Shown piece after piece: positions 1-9,038 of a stretch of 64,000 nt of DNA (the first letter of the stretch is position 1; each line of letters opens with the position of its first letter). The notes under the pieces are model-generated. The model had not been told where the DNA came from, made no database searches, and worked only from the letters and a program-made list of their open reading frames with translations. The translations under genes were made by a program, and so were the position numbers. Source of the stretch: Ignavibacteria bacterium. GTDB lineage: Bacteria > Bacteroidota > Ignavibacteria > Ignavibacteriales > SURF-24. The stretch spans positions 147,524 through 211,523 of the forward strand of contig JAAXKQ010000007.1 in the NCBI GenBank assembly GCA_025612245.1, read 5' to 3'.

Positions 1-19
1 TCAGGTAATTTTATGAATG

Positions 20-1087
20 TTAGTTCTGTAATAAATTTTTCCATACCGCAACATAATTCTCCTTGGAAAATTCTTTGCCTATGATGGAAGCGTTAGACTC
101 CTTTGACGGTTCATCCATACGAAAAATTTCTTCAAAAGTCTCACTGCTCAAATCAAGAGTATCGTAAATGTGTATCCCCAAATCGCTGAAATATTGAAAT
201 GGAGTAGTATCTTTCCTTATATAGACTTTTTTCCTAAGATATAATAAAGCAAGAACATTCCCAAGCCCTTGCTGCCTCTGATGATTCATTATAGCTATGT
301 CAACCGATGAAATAAGATTGCTGTATTCTTCAGGAGTCATCATGTCCAGGATCGGGATAAACTTGCTCCCAAAAATGCTGGTGCCATAGCTTATAACATT
401 TTGAATATAATTCTCTTGACCTGCATATGATAACGGACAGATAATTTTAAGGTCCCTATCCCTAAATCTAGAGAGAATTTTCAAAATTTCAATATGCTGA
501 TTGGTATCAGCCGCAGAATTACCCAGTAATATTGTGTTTCCATTAAAATTTCTTCCGGTTTTTTTTAGAGTAGCTAAGTACTGAAAGTCAGTCGGTATTG
601 GATAAACAACATATTTATACAAGGCATTTGTTTTATAGACCTGCTTTGCAATTTCATAATCTCCTTTGATAAAGCACGCTATGACCGGAATTTTTTTTAT
701 TATTCCTTTTCTCAAAAATTCATATACGCTCGACTGAAAATTTGCCGACCTATATCTGAAATAGTAAAGGTCACTTCCCCAAAGGATCCAGGTAGCCTTT
801 TTTAGTAGAAATCTGAAGGCATACCAAGCGTACAATGAGGGCCCCAGAGGCAGGTAATGAATGAATATTCTCCTGGCTGAAATGAGTTTTGGCAGGAGCT
901 GAAACATAAACTTAGTGCTGTTGTCAATATAGATGATCCTTTTCTTTAAATCTTCACCATAGCTGTATTTGTTTTCTGGTTTACATCTGAAAACAAACAA
1001 ACTGCGATCCGGACAAAAATTGGACTCGAAGAATCTTATAAAACTCTGATTATAAGATCCTTCGTTAGTGAAAATGTGTATATTCAT
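20..1087 (-). CDS. GT56-like TDP-Fuc4NAc:lipid II transferase (WecF-type)
   Basis: Probable glycosyltransferase of the Glyco_transf_56 family, which transfers 4-acetamido-4,6-dideoxygalactose to an undecaprenyl-linked acceptor at the inner face of the cytoplasmic membrane. The 355-residue length is right for the family, and the protein has the family-like WILWGSDLYY stretch (about residues 100-109), a GNSA segment near residue 190 that starts the second Rossmann half, and HQRQQGLGN near residue 265. It is the last gene seen of a minus-strand glycan cluster and lies 41 bp beyond the yfhO-like gene. The gene is clearly more AT-rich than its neighbours, which suggests separate acquisition. The exact sugar is inferred; the family call is fairly firm. 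Confidence 0.72.
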   Translation of the reverse strand: MNIHIFTNEGSYNQSFIRFFESNFCPDRSLFVFRCKPENKYSYGEDLKKRIIYIDNSTKFMFQLLPKLISARRIFIHYLPLGPSLYAWYAFRFLLKKATWILWGSDLYYFRYRSANFQSSVYEFLRKGIIKKIPVIACFIKGDYEIAKQVYKTNALYKYVVYPIPTDFQYLATLKKTGRNFNGNTILLGNSAADTNQHIEILKILSRFRDRDLKIICPLSYAGQENYIQNVISYGTSIFGSKFIPILDMMTPEEYSNLISSVDIAIMNHQRQQGLGNVLALLYLRKKVYIRKDTTPFQYFSDLGIHIYDTLDLSSETFEEIFRMDEPSKESNASIIGKEFSKENYVAVWKNLLQN

Positions 1088-1128
1088 AAATATTGGACAA
1101 GCTCTAAATTAAATAATTATGTGCCATT

Positions 1129-3672
1129 CTATTGAGCATCCTGGGGTTTCTTTTTGTAATTATTATATAAGCCTATAACTAAGCTGAGGCATACAAATGC
1201 ACTCAGCACCAGCGCCAGGTACTTGCTTATGGTAAAGCTTACCGGTGCGAACCTGAATTCTATGTCGTGCTCGCCTTTGGGAACAACAATTCCCCTGAAA
1301 CCGTGGTTCGCCCTGTAAATCTTTGTCTCCTTGCCGTCGATATATGCATTCCAGCCCTTTGGATAATACGTGTCGCCCAGGAAAAGGAAGTTGTTTCCGG
1401 TTGCCCTGGCCTTAATTCTTATCAGCTCGTCCTTGTACTGGTTTATCTTAACGTATGACTGCGTCGTATCGGGCCTGTCCACGCTTACACCGCCTTCTTC
1501 CAGGAATGCAAGCTCCTTCGGGTCAAATGCATTGTTCTTGATCAGGTTAAGTATCTGAAGCGCAGGCTTAACCTGTACGTTGTTTACGAAATATGCCCTC
1601 GGAAGCGCCTTGTCGTACCTGTAAACCACGTTCTTTTCGTCTTTTGAAATTTCAGTCAAATCGGCAAAGTTTACCGGCCTGTCCAGAATTACGTATTTTG
1701 TATTCAGCATCCTCCAGAGCGTGGGGTTTGCCGGCGTGCCTACAACATCCATTATATCCTGGTATGCTCTTGGCTTTACGCCCGAATAACCGAAAATGTC
1801 CTGCACAAGGAAGTATGCGTTGAAGTTTGCGCTGTTGCCTACCGAACCAAGCGACCCGTCCTGCTTCAGGTTTATTATCCTGAAGGGCTCCTTGTTGTTC
1901 TGAGCTTTTATGGCCGAAATGTAGAACGGCTGCGAAAAGTCCGCGTCCATGTTTGCTTCCTGTACGTATTCTGCGCCGCGGTTGTCTATTCTCCACAGGT
2001 CAAAAACCGTAAAGACTACAACTGCCAGGAGCACTGCGTCTCGGCTGATCTTGGCGTTGACGTACGTTAGGGCTAGCCCAAAAGTCAAAGCCGCAAGAGC
2101 AAGTACAATGTGCGTATCGGCAAGGAACATGTCTGAGGCATAATCGGCAAGCTGCTTTAAGTACTGCGGGTTTTTCCCGGATTCGTTTACCCTCGCAGTA
2201 AACCAGTCCCTGAGTACACCGTTCATAAGGAATGACAAAACCAGCAGTCCCGTAAAGCCGATGGCTGCAAATTTTACTATCTTCTCCGCCTTTAAGTCCT
2301 TTTCACTCCTCAGCGTGATGATCTTCCAGAGCCCTATTCCGGCCAGAAACGGAAAGCTCATCTGTACCAGCACTAGTATCATAGACGGCACGCGGAACTT
2401 GTCAAATGACGGGAAGTAGTAAAACATCAGGTCAAAAATAGGGGAGAAGTTCTTGCCGAAAGAGATCAATAGCGCAAGGCCCGAAAGAATAGTAAGGAAC
2501 TGTACAAAAGGATCCTTCCAGCACGTGAAAATTGCAAATAAGCCCAGCAGAAATACGAGCACGCCCATATACATCGCAACGTCAACAAATTCCATCTGCC
2601 CGAAATAAGTGTTAACCTTAAATTCCTGGTCGTTTGTCAGAGGCCCCTGGTAAATTGAGCTTCCAAAGCCGTAGTATGAAGGAATGAGGAAAGTCATTAC
2701 CTCGCCCGGCGAGAAGGACCACTGTGTGTGGTAGTCATAATATGCCTGCCCCGATGTCGGTTCACCCTTTGACTGTACCTGGTTTTCAACCACGCTCTTG
2801 CCCCCGCGCGTCGAATAAGGGGAATATTCATAGATCTGCGTCAGGTTGTCTGACTGAATCAGTATGGCTATAAAAGCCGCCACCGCAAAGACGCCAAGCG
2901 ACTTCACGAGCTGACGCGTAAGTTCCTTGTCCTTCTTTACAATTGCACGGATGAAATAGTATACAAAATAAATCCCCACTGCAAAAAGCGTGTAGAATAT
3001 TATCTGTACGTGCCAGCCCTGTACAAAAATCTGAAGCGCAAGCGTCAGAACCGCAAAGTCCAGCAGCTTAACTTTCTTCTGGAACTTTAATAGCATAAGA
3101 AATATCAGCGGGTACATGCATAACGAGGTCAGCTTTGTAACGTGCCCGATGAAAAGAAAAACTATGATGCCCGTGCTGAAGGCGGAGGCAATTGCGGTAA
3201 AAAGACTTACGAGCGTGTTTTTTGTCTTAAACTTCATCAGGAAGTAGCTCGTAAAGGATAGCAGTATCATGTAGAGCGACCAGGTTGCGTACGGAACGCT
3301 GAAGAGCTTCGCAAACAGCCACCTGATGGCTGAAAAACCAACGTATATCAGGTTAAACCACTTGAAACCCACGCTCAGCGTATAGGCCGGCATTCCGCAG
3401 AATATGTACGGGTTCCAGAGTGTAAAGCCGTCATCGTGCGTCAGCACGTAAGTCTGCATGCTTTTACTCGTAATAATATCCCCCGACTGCAGCGTTTTGT
3501 TTCCAAAATACATCGGGGAAAAGAAGATCAGAAACAGGATCAGCAGTATTGCAAGCGAAACGGGAGTCTGGTACTTCCCGGGTATTATCTTGTCAATTGT
3601 AAAGCCTTCAGTTTTGGTTTCCTTGGCTGTCTTTGCAGCCGTGCCGATCGTTCTTTTGTTAGTTTTAGACAT
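1129..3672 (-). CDS. YfhO family multi-spanning membrane protein
   Basis: Large integral membrane protein (847 residues from the chosen start) of the bacterial YfhO family, thought to belong to the GT-C-like glycosyltransferases that decorate lipid-anchored polymers. It has one N-terminal membrane helix, an extracytoplasmic loop, about ten further helices, and a C-terminal soluble domain containing YYPKGWNAYIDG and PKGEHDIEFRF, which is typical of the family, followed by a last helix. I chose the ATG at 3672 because a GGAG motif lies 10 bases upstream. An upstream start at 3699 would overlap the preceding methyltransferase gene. The start follows that gene's TAA by one base, so translation is probably coupled. 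The substrate is unknown. Confidence 0.8.
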   Translation of the reverse strand: MSKTNKRTIGTAAKTAKETKTEGFTIDKIIPGKYQTPVSLAILLILFLIFFSPMYFGNKTLQSGDIITSKSMQTYVLTHDDGFTLWNPYIFCGMPAYTLSVGFKWFNLIYVGFSAIRWLFAKLFSVPYATWSLYMILLSFTSYFLMKFKTKNTLVSLFTAIASAFSTGIIVFLFIGHVTKLTSLCMYPLIFLMLLKFQKKVKLLDFAVLTLALQIFVQGWHVQIIFYTLFAVGIYFVYYFIRAIVKKDKELTRQLVKSLGVFAVAAFIAILIQSDNLTQIYEYSPYSTRGGKSVVENQVQSKGEPTSGQAYYDYHTQWSFSPGEVMTFLIPSYYGFGSSIYQGPLTNDQEFKVNTYFGQMEFVDVAMYMGVLVFLLGLFAIFTCWKDPFVQFLTILSGLALLISFGKNFSPIFDLMFYYFPSFDKFRVPSMILVLVQMSFPFLAGIGLWKIITLRSEKDLKAEKIVKFAAIGFTGLLVLSFLMNGVLRDWFTARVNESGKNPQYLKQLADYASDMFLADTHIVLALAALTFGLALTYVNAKISRDAVLLAVVVFTVFDLWRIDNRGAEYVQEANMDADFSQPFYISAIKAQNNKEPFRIINLKQDGSLGSVGNSANFNAYFLVQDIFGYSGVKPRAYQDIMDVVGTPANPTLWRMLNTKYVILDRPVNFADLTEISKDEKNVVYRYDKALPRAYFVNNVQVKPALQILNLIKNNAFDPKELAFLEEGGVSVDRPDTTQSYVKINQYKDELIRIKARATGNNFLFLGDTYYPKGWNAYIDGKETKIYRANHGFRGIVVPKGEHDIEFRFAPVSFTISKYLALVLSAFVCLSLVIGLYNNYKKKPQDAQ

Positions 3673-3673
3673 T

Positions 3674-4495
3674 TTATTTCTGCTCCGGTTTTCTTGCAAT
3701 AAAATTTATTCCCGCTCCAAGCTTGTTATCAGCTCTGTAATCGAGATACATCATTAAGAGCGTGAAAGGAAAAGTTAAAATATAATATATGGGTAATATT
3801 ACCAAAAACAGCTTCGACGCGTTCAGCATCTGCATAGGGTACTTGATGCCTAGACGCCATGACCTGTCGCCCCAGTTCCCGTAAGTGTATTTCGACTGGT
3901 AGGTCTCAAAGCCGAGTGGTTCAAGCTTGCCTTTCAGCTCCTCGGATGAGTATCCTGTCCTTGCATGCTCGCCTATGAAGCTTTCTTCCTCCTCTTCATG
4001 TACGTCGCTTCCGCCGTAAACAGAAGGAGTATTAATCATTAAAAAGCCTCCCGGCTTCAGTGCCCCGTAAAAATTCTCAAATACCTTTACGTCTTCTACA
4101 ATATGCTCCATCACGTCAACCGAAAGTATGAGGTCAAAGCGCTCTTTGTGCCCGATCTGTGTCAGGTCCTCAACTCCGAATGTTACGTTATTCATCTTGC
4201 GGCTGCTGAAGAAACTCCTGCAGTCTTCTATCCATTCTTCCTTGACGTCTACGGCGTAAATATTGTTAGGCTCAAGATTTCTGGCCATAAAGTAAGCGTA
4301 CTGCCCGTATCCGGTTCCTGCATCATAGATATTTAAGCTTCTGCTTCCAAGCTTTTGCCTCAGCTTCCTCAGCTCGCCCCTTACGTACCAGGACCTCAGG
4401 AACATCAGGTCCAGAAGCTTATAAAACCAGACTCGCAGGAAGGGGAATTTCTTTATCCACCCGGCGAAAATATTTTTTATGGGGTCGTAATGCAT
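3674..4495 (-). CDS. Class I SAM-dependent methyltransferase
   Basis: Methyltransferase with a Rossmann fold. The S-adenosylmethionine-binding motif I is DAGTGYGQY (residues 58-66), the acidic end of strand 2 is YAVDVKEEW, and motif 'SVDVMEH' followed by 'LKPGGFLMINTPS' marks strands 4 and 5. The C-terminus has a hydrophobic stretch (about residues 228-250) that could anchor it to the membrane. Its position between a GT4 transferase and a YfhO-type protein suggests methylation of a glycan or of its lipid carrier, but this is context only. The stop codon sits one base before the yfhO-like start. Confidence 0.8.
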   Translation of the reverse strand: MHYDPIKNIFAGWIKKFPFLRVWFYKLLDLMFLRSWYVRGELRKLRQKLGSRSLNIYDAGTGYGQYAYFMARNLEPNNIYAVDVKEEWIEDCRSFFSSRKMNNVTFGVEDLTQIGHKERFDLILSVDVMEHIVEDVKVFENFYGALKPGGFLMINTPSVYGGSDVHEEEEESFIGEHARTGYSSEELKGKLEPLGFETYQSKYTYGNWGDRSWRLGIKYPMQMLNASKLFLVILPIYYILTFPFTLLMMYLDYRADNKLGAGINFIARKPEQK

Positions 4496-4548
4496 ATGTC
4501 CGACAACTCTTTCTGCTATAATCGTGAATAAAACTTTGTTTTTGACTC

Positions 4549-5670
4549 TTATTTCTGCATAAACTCCAGCACTCCTTCCGAGAACCTCTTCCAGGAGTAC
4601 TTATCCACTTCGCCTTCAATATTTTTCTGAAATTCCGCTTCTTTATTTCCGGCGTAAAACTTAATTATGGCTTCGGCAATGGCCGCAGCGTCCCCTTTTT
4701 CCACAACATATCCGGTCTTTCCCTCAAGGACAACTTCCTCCAGGCCCCCTACATTGGTCGCAACTACCGGCTTCTTAAAGTTCATGGCAATCTGCACGAT
4801 CCCGCTTTGTGTTGCGCTCCGGTATGGGAGCACCACCAGGTCGGCTGCACAGAAGTAATACCTGACCTCGGAAGAGGGTATAAAACCGTTAAACATGAGC
4901 AGTGAGCCTGAAATATTCAGCTTTTCAATGAGGCTCTTGTATTTCTCTTCGTTGGAATAGTACTCGCCGGCTACCATGAGCTTAAGGTCCAGCTTTTCTC
5001 TTAGGAGCGCCATAGCCTCCAGGAGCACGTCCAGCCCCTTATAGTCCCTTATAAAACCGAAAAAGAGTATTAGTTTCCCGTCTTTTAGCTTAAGATGCTT
5101 TCTGGCTTCTTCTTTTTCCACGGGAAGACCGAAGTTGGATAAAACCGGGTGGGGAAGTACCTTGCTTTGTGCATCCGGAAGAAACTTTTTCAGGTCGTCC
5201 TGCACCTTCTTCGACAAAAGTACAAAGTAATCCATTGCAGAGAGGAAATACCTGGTAAAGGACTTGTCCCCGGGGCGTGCTTCGTGAGGAATTACATTGT
5301 GGCAGATTGCAAGGGTTTTTATCTTCTTGTTCTTTTTGGCTGCTCTGGCTATTGTCCCGAAGGCGGGTCCGAAAAACGGCAGCCAGTACTTGAATATCAA
5401 CAGGTCCGGGGCGTCTTTTCTGATCTTTTGCCCTACCTTGAGCCAGTTTAGCGGATTGACCGAATCGATCAGCCTTTCGGTGGGGATGGCTTCAACCGTT
5501 TTTCCCGATTCCGTCTGTGACTTCCCGGGGAAGAGTAGAGACGGGTACTGCCTCTTAAAGGTTATTACGTTTACTTCGTGTTTTTTAGCAAGCTCACTAT
5601 AAAGTAACCTGGCGAAATCAGCAATTCCGCCGCGATATGGATAAGCAGCCGATACAATTGTTATTTTCAT
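4549..5670 (-). CDS. Glycosyltransferase family 4
   Basis: Retaining GT-B glycosyltransferase of 373 residues. The N-terminal half begins with the acceptor-domain pattern MKITIVSAAYPYRGGIADFAR. The C-terminal donor domain has LILFFGFIRDYKGLD near residue 202 and the nucleotide-sugar-binding region SGIVQIAMNFKKPVV...GGLEEVV. It lies 53 bp upstream of the methyltransferase gene on the same strand and is separated from the GT2 gene by a terminator-like hairpin, so it may open its own transcript. The sugar and acceptor cannot be read from the sequence. Confidence 0.85.
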   Translation of the reverse strand: MKITIVSAAYPYRGGIADFARLLYSELAKKHEVNVITFKRQYPSLLFPGKSQTESGKTVEAIPTERLIDSVNPLNWLKVGQKIRKDAPDLLIFKYWLPFFGPAFGTIARAAKKNKKIKTLAICHNVIPHEARPGDKSFTRYFLSAMDYFVLLSKKVQDDLKKFLPDAQSKVLPHPVLSNFGLPVEKEEARKHLKLKDGKLILFFGFIRDYKGLDVLLEAMALLREKLDLKLMVAGEYYSNEEKYKSLIEKLNISGSLLMFNGFIPSSEVRYYFCAADLVVLPYRSATQSGIVQIAMNFKKPVVATNVGGLEEVVLEGKTGYVVEKGDAAAIAEAIIKFYAGNKEAEFQKNIEGEVDKYSWKRFSEGVLEFMQK

Positions 5671-5775
5671 TCGGGACAGTTTAGTGACTCTAATAAATTC
5701 TCTGTCTTCTTCAGTTAATATTTAGCTCTTAATGGTTTTTCCCGGCAAAAAAAGCCGGAAAATGTTCTTCCTTCT

Positions 5776-5817
5776 TAAAAAAGAGCCAGGGCAAATATTT
5801 CTATGAGTCTCTGGCTC
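5776..5817 (-). terminator. Rho-independent terminator after the GT2 gene
   Basis: The arms GAGCCAG (5783-5789) and CTGGCTC (5811-5817) pair perfectly and can be extended by a G-U and a G-C pair. Read on the minus strand, the stem is followed by a run of six T. It separates the GT2 gene from the GT4 gene downstream. A second small hairpin without a T run (CCGGC/GCCGG) lies near 5752-5768. Confidence 0.7.
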
Positions 5818-5835
5818 CTACTAAATAAAAGCGCT

Positions 5836-7146
5836 TCAGCTCTTATCCTTTATCGAATACTCCTTGTCGTTTTGCATGGCGTGTACCATCATCTCACCCA
5901 GAAGTCCTACGGAGAAGAACTGTACACCCACAATAATCAGGAGCATACCGAAGAATAAAAGGGGCCTGTTGCTCAGGCTGCGTCCCATCATCCATTCAAT
6001 GGAAAGATATCCGTTGACTAAAAAGCCTATAAGAAATGCAAGTGCGCCTAAGAATCCGAATAAATGCATCGGGCGCTTGATATAACGCGTTGTAAATATT
6101 ACGGTTACAAGGTCTATAAATCCCTTGAAAAAGCGCGAAATCCCAAACTTTGTCTTACCGTAACGCCTTGGATGATGCTTTACCGGAAGCTCTGCAATCG
6201 TAAAGCCCTGCCAGTCGGCCAGTACGGGCATGTACCTGTGGAGCTCACCGTAAACGTTCAGGTTCTTTACCACGTCTCTTCTGTATGCCTTAAGCCCGCA
6301 GTTAAAATCGTGGATCTTGATTCCGCTCATGAGCCCGGTGACAAAGTTAAAGAACTTGGATGAATGGCGCTTTATGAAAGGATCATAACGCTGCTTTTTC
6401 CACCCTGAGACAAGGTCATATCCTTCTTCAAGCTTCTGTACCAGGTTCGCTATCTCGTTCGGGTCATCCTGCAGGTCGGCATCCATCGTAATTACCACGT
6501 CGCCGGTTACCTGCTTAAAACCCACCTGAAGAGCCGCAGATTTGCCGTAATTCTTGCGGAAACTCACGTATTTGAATTTCGGGTCGATCCTTGAGATCTC
6601 CTTTAAGACGGAGAGGGACTTGTCTGTAGACCCGTCATCTACAAATATGACCTCATACTCTGCCGAAATAATGCGCATCGCTTTTTTTATTTCGTTCGCC
6701 AGGGGGTGCAGAGATTCTTCCTCGTTATAAAGAGGTACAACTATTGAAATTTTCTTGAAACTTGTCTTCCTCGAGCCTGCTTCCGAAGGTGCTGCAGTCG
6801 GACGGTTGTAGCTGCTGCTGTAATGTCTTCCCCTGTAGCGGCTGTAATGAGGCTTCTTGGGGCTCTTGGGAGGCACTATTTTTGCCTGCTGAGGCTGCCC
6901 CCCCTTGGGCTGCTGCCTGCTCTGTGGCTCCTGTTGTTTCTTTGCCTGCTGCTGCTCCTGCCGGGGCTGCCTTTCCGACTGCCCTTTCTCAGGCTGCTGC
7001 TGCCTTTCGGACGGCTTCTCAGCCTGCGGATTCTGCTGCCTGGGTTGCCTTTCCTGCTGGCCCTGCGGCTTATTATGTCTTTCCCCCGAATTATCCTGTG
7101 GATTGCTCGGGGCCTCGTTTCCATCGTTAATACGTTTCTCGTCCAA
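5836..7146 (-). CDS. GT2 polyprenyl-phosphate glycosyltransferase with Gln/Arg-rich N-terminal extension
   Basis: The C-terminal 300 residues are a DPM1/DolP-mannosyltransferase-like GT2 enzyme, which loads a sugar onto a polyprenyl phosphate at the cytoplasmic face. SIVVPLYN is at 133-140, DDGST at 170-174 and the metal-binding DADLQDD at 222-228. Two C-terminal membrane helices follow (FLGALAFLIGFLVNGYL and LLFFGMLLIIVGVQFF). Residues 1-130 are an unusual, strongly hydrophilic extension rich in Gln, Arg, Pro, Glu and Lys, ending in a Tyr/Arg/Ser-rich stretch. No family I know explains it and it is probably disordered. The reading frame stays open throughout and starts with ATG. Start codons inside the extension are absent, which supports translation of the whole region. 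Confidence 0.85.
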   Translation of the reverse strand: MDEKRINDGNEAPSNPQDNSGERHNKPQGQQERQPRQQNPQAEKPSERQQQPEKGQSERQPRQEQQQAKKQQEPQSRQQPKGGQPQQAKIVPPKSPKKPHYSRYRGRHYSSSYNRPTAAPSEAGSRKTSFKKISIVVPLYNEEESLHPLANEIKKAMRIISAEYEVIFVDDGSTDKSLSVLKEISRIDPKFKYVSFRKNYGKSAALQVGFKQVTGDVVITMDADLQDDPNEIANLVQKLEEGYDLVSGWKKQRYDPFIKRHSSKFFNFVTGLMSGIKIHDFNCGLKAYRRDVVKNLNVYGELHRYMPVLADWQGFTIAELPVKHHPRRYGKTKFGISRFFKGFIDLVTVIFTTRYIKRPMHLFGFLGALAFLIGFLVNGYLSIEWMMGRSLSNRPLLFFGMLLIIVGVQFFSVGLLGEMMVHAMQNDKEYSIKDKS

Positions 7147-7404
7147 TTAAAAATCCGATTTTGTAAAAAAATACCCATAAAATTAAACTAATAAATGACT
7201 AAAATCAATTTAACTTTTCCGGGAGAACTTAATTTCACTCGCCCGGCTTTTAGCACTTTATTCTTTATGACCGGCGTGTGGAAAAATTCGCCCCTCCCGG
7301 GGAAATCTTGATAATAGAAGCTAAGCTGAATACATTGAATTATCCACATACTTATTGTGAGTAAACGACTAGATAACGATTTTTAGGAACAGGAGTGGAT
7401 TTTA

Positions 7405-8994
7405 ATGCCCGATTCTTTTGATGAATATACTGCAGAGCTTCTGTTAAACTGCGAAAAGAACAAGCTCACGGAAAACTACGGCAATCCTGAGGTCTCCATC
7501 AGTTCAGAAGGCAAAGATATCTACATCGTAAGCGACCTTCACATTACACAGCTGAGAAATAACGGGAAAAATGCCCCCCCTTCGAAAAAAAAACAGGACC
7601 TTGCCTTTACTAAGTTTATCGGCTACTTAAGCCGTAAGGTTATGCCGGGAAGGGGAATTCTCGTTATAAACGGGGACTTTATAGACTTTCTCCGCATTAC
7701 GGCACTGCCTTCATCTGAGGGCGGCTTAAAGGAGTGGAAGTCTATACTGGAGAAAATCGGCATTAGTAAGTCCCTGGAATCCCTTAGAGCTTCCATCTCA
7801 AAAAGAGAAATGAAGTATGGCCTCAGTACAGACGACTTTAAGTCGGTCTGGAAACTGCACGTCGTCTTAAAAGAGCACTCGGGGGTCTTTAAGGCTCTCA
7901 TACAGTGGCTTGAAAGGGGAAATAAGCTCGTTATTATTAAAGGCAACCATGACCTTGAATTCTACTGGCCTGCCGTAAGAAACTATACGCGCCTGATCCT
8001 GGCAGAACAGTCCCTAAATGAAGATACTCCCGCTGAACTCTTAAAAAAGTGGGTCTTCCCGAACCTCCTCTTTGTAGACGACACGCTCGTAATTGACAAA
8101 AAGTACCACATAGAACACGGCCACAAGTACGACAGGTACTGCCATTGCATTGGAGGCCCGCTCCTGAAGAACAATAAACAGATCAACATGCCCTTCGGAT
8201 CGTTTTTTAACGTCTATCTGCTCAACCACATTGAACTAGCCTACCCGCCCTTTAAGAACGTACGCCTTAAAAGGAATATTCTGCCCTTACTCGTGGAAAA
8301 AAGGTTTTTTGTCGGCATTAGGAAACTCTTTCAGAATATACCCCCGCTCTTCCTCGTAATTCCTATACGCTACTACCGATACCTCTTCGGGCGCGTGCTA
8401 ATGATTGTTCTGACGGTCTTCCTTCCCTTACTCTATGCAATGGACAAGTTCTGGAATATAATAGAACCCTTGACATTACGCCTGGATGCTGAAAACGAAA
8501 ACCCAGCATCAGGACAAAAACTGCTCAAAATGCCGGGACAAAGCGTGCTGGAGAATTTCGGGCTTTTTATCGTATCCTTCATACTTAGCAGGGCTTCCTC
8601 ATACATCCAGCTTGAGGAGCCGAACAGCCTTTACCAGCACGCAAGAAGGAAGTTCTCCGAGAACATGAACTACCGCCTGGTAACCTTCGGCCATACGCAC
8701 ACGCCAGAGGTCTTCAGCCTTAAGGATCAGTGGTTTGTTAATACGGGAAGCTGGATCCCTACAGTGGAGCTGTTTTCGTCAGAGAAAAAAAAGGACAATG
8801 CATGTACTTTTATGTACCTTTGCAGCACTGGAAGGGAGGGCGGAGAAGAAGGCTTCCTCCAGCAGTGGGATGACAAAAAGGCTGGAACCGTGGTAATTAC
8901 CGCCCTGAAGAAAGTGCCTTCAGAAGGCCTGAATGTTGGACGGCAGGAAAAGCCTAACCCCCGAAAAGGAACGCAGTTGAAGCTTAAAGGCTAG
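7405..8994 (+). CDS. Calcineurin-like metallophosphoesterase
   Basis: Phosphoesterase with a complete dinuclear-metal motif set: SDLH (D44, H46), GDFID (90-94), GNHD (180-183), an HGHKYDR segment near residue 237, and FGHTHTPEVF followed by NTGSW near residue 430. At 529 residues it is longer than the core domain. The insert before the last motif holds hydrophobic stretches (for example VLMIVLTVFLPLLYAM) that may associate it with the membrane. AGGAG precedes the ATG by 9 bases. The gene stands alone, divergent from the GT2 gene. Similar proteins act on phospholipids or UDP-diacylglucosamine (LpxH-like), but the length argues against simple LpxH; the substrate is unknown. Confidence 0.8.
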   Translation: MPDSFDEYTAELLLNCEKNKLTENYGNPEVSISSEGKDIYIVSDLHITQLRNNGKNAPPSKKKQDLAFTKFIGYLSRKVMPGRGILVINGDFIDFLRITALPSSEGGLKEWKSILEKIGISKSLESLRASISKREMKYGLSTDDFKSVWKLHVVLKEHSGVFKALIQWLERGNKLVIIKGNHDLEFYWPAVRNYTRLILAEQSLNEDTPAELLKKWVFPNLLFVDDTLVIDKKYHIEHGHKYDRYCHCIGGPLLKNNKQINMPFGSFFNVYLLNHIELAYPPFKNVRLKRNILPLLVEKRFFVGIRKLFQNIPPLFLVIPIRYYRYLFGRVLMIVLTVFLPLLYAMDKFWNIIEPLTLRLDAENENPASGQKLLKMPGQSVLENFGLFIVSFILSRASSYIQLEEPNSLYQHARRKFSENMNYRLVTFGHTHTPEVFSLKDQWFVNTGSWIPTVELFSSEKKKDNACTFMYLCSTGREGGEEGFLQQWDDKKAGTVVITALKKVPSEGLNVGRQEKPNPRKGTQLKLKG

Positions 8995-9038
8995 ATGAAG
9001 AAGGCTAAGAGTAATAAACGCCTGGATTTCTCCATATC

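Noticed and set aside
6762..7191. Plus-strand frames rich in Cys/Leu opposite the Gln/Arg-rich tail
   Set aside because: They mirror the Gln codons (CAG read as CTG). They overlap each other in different frames and have no ribosome-binding site.
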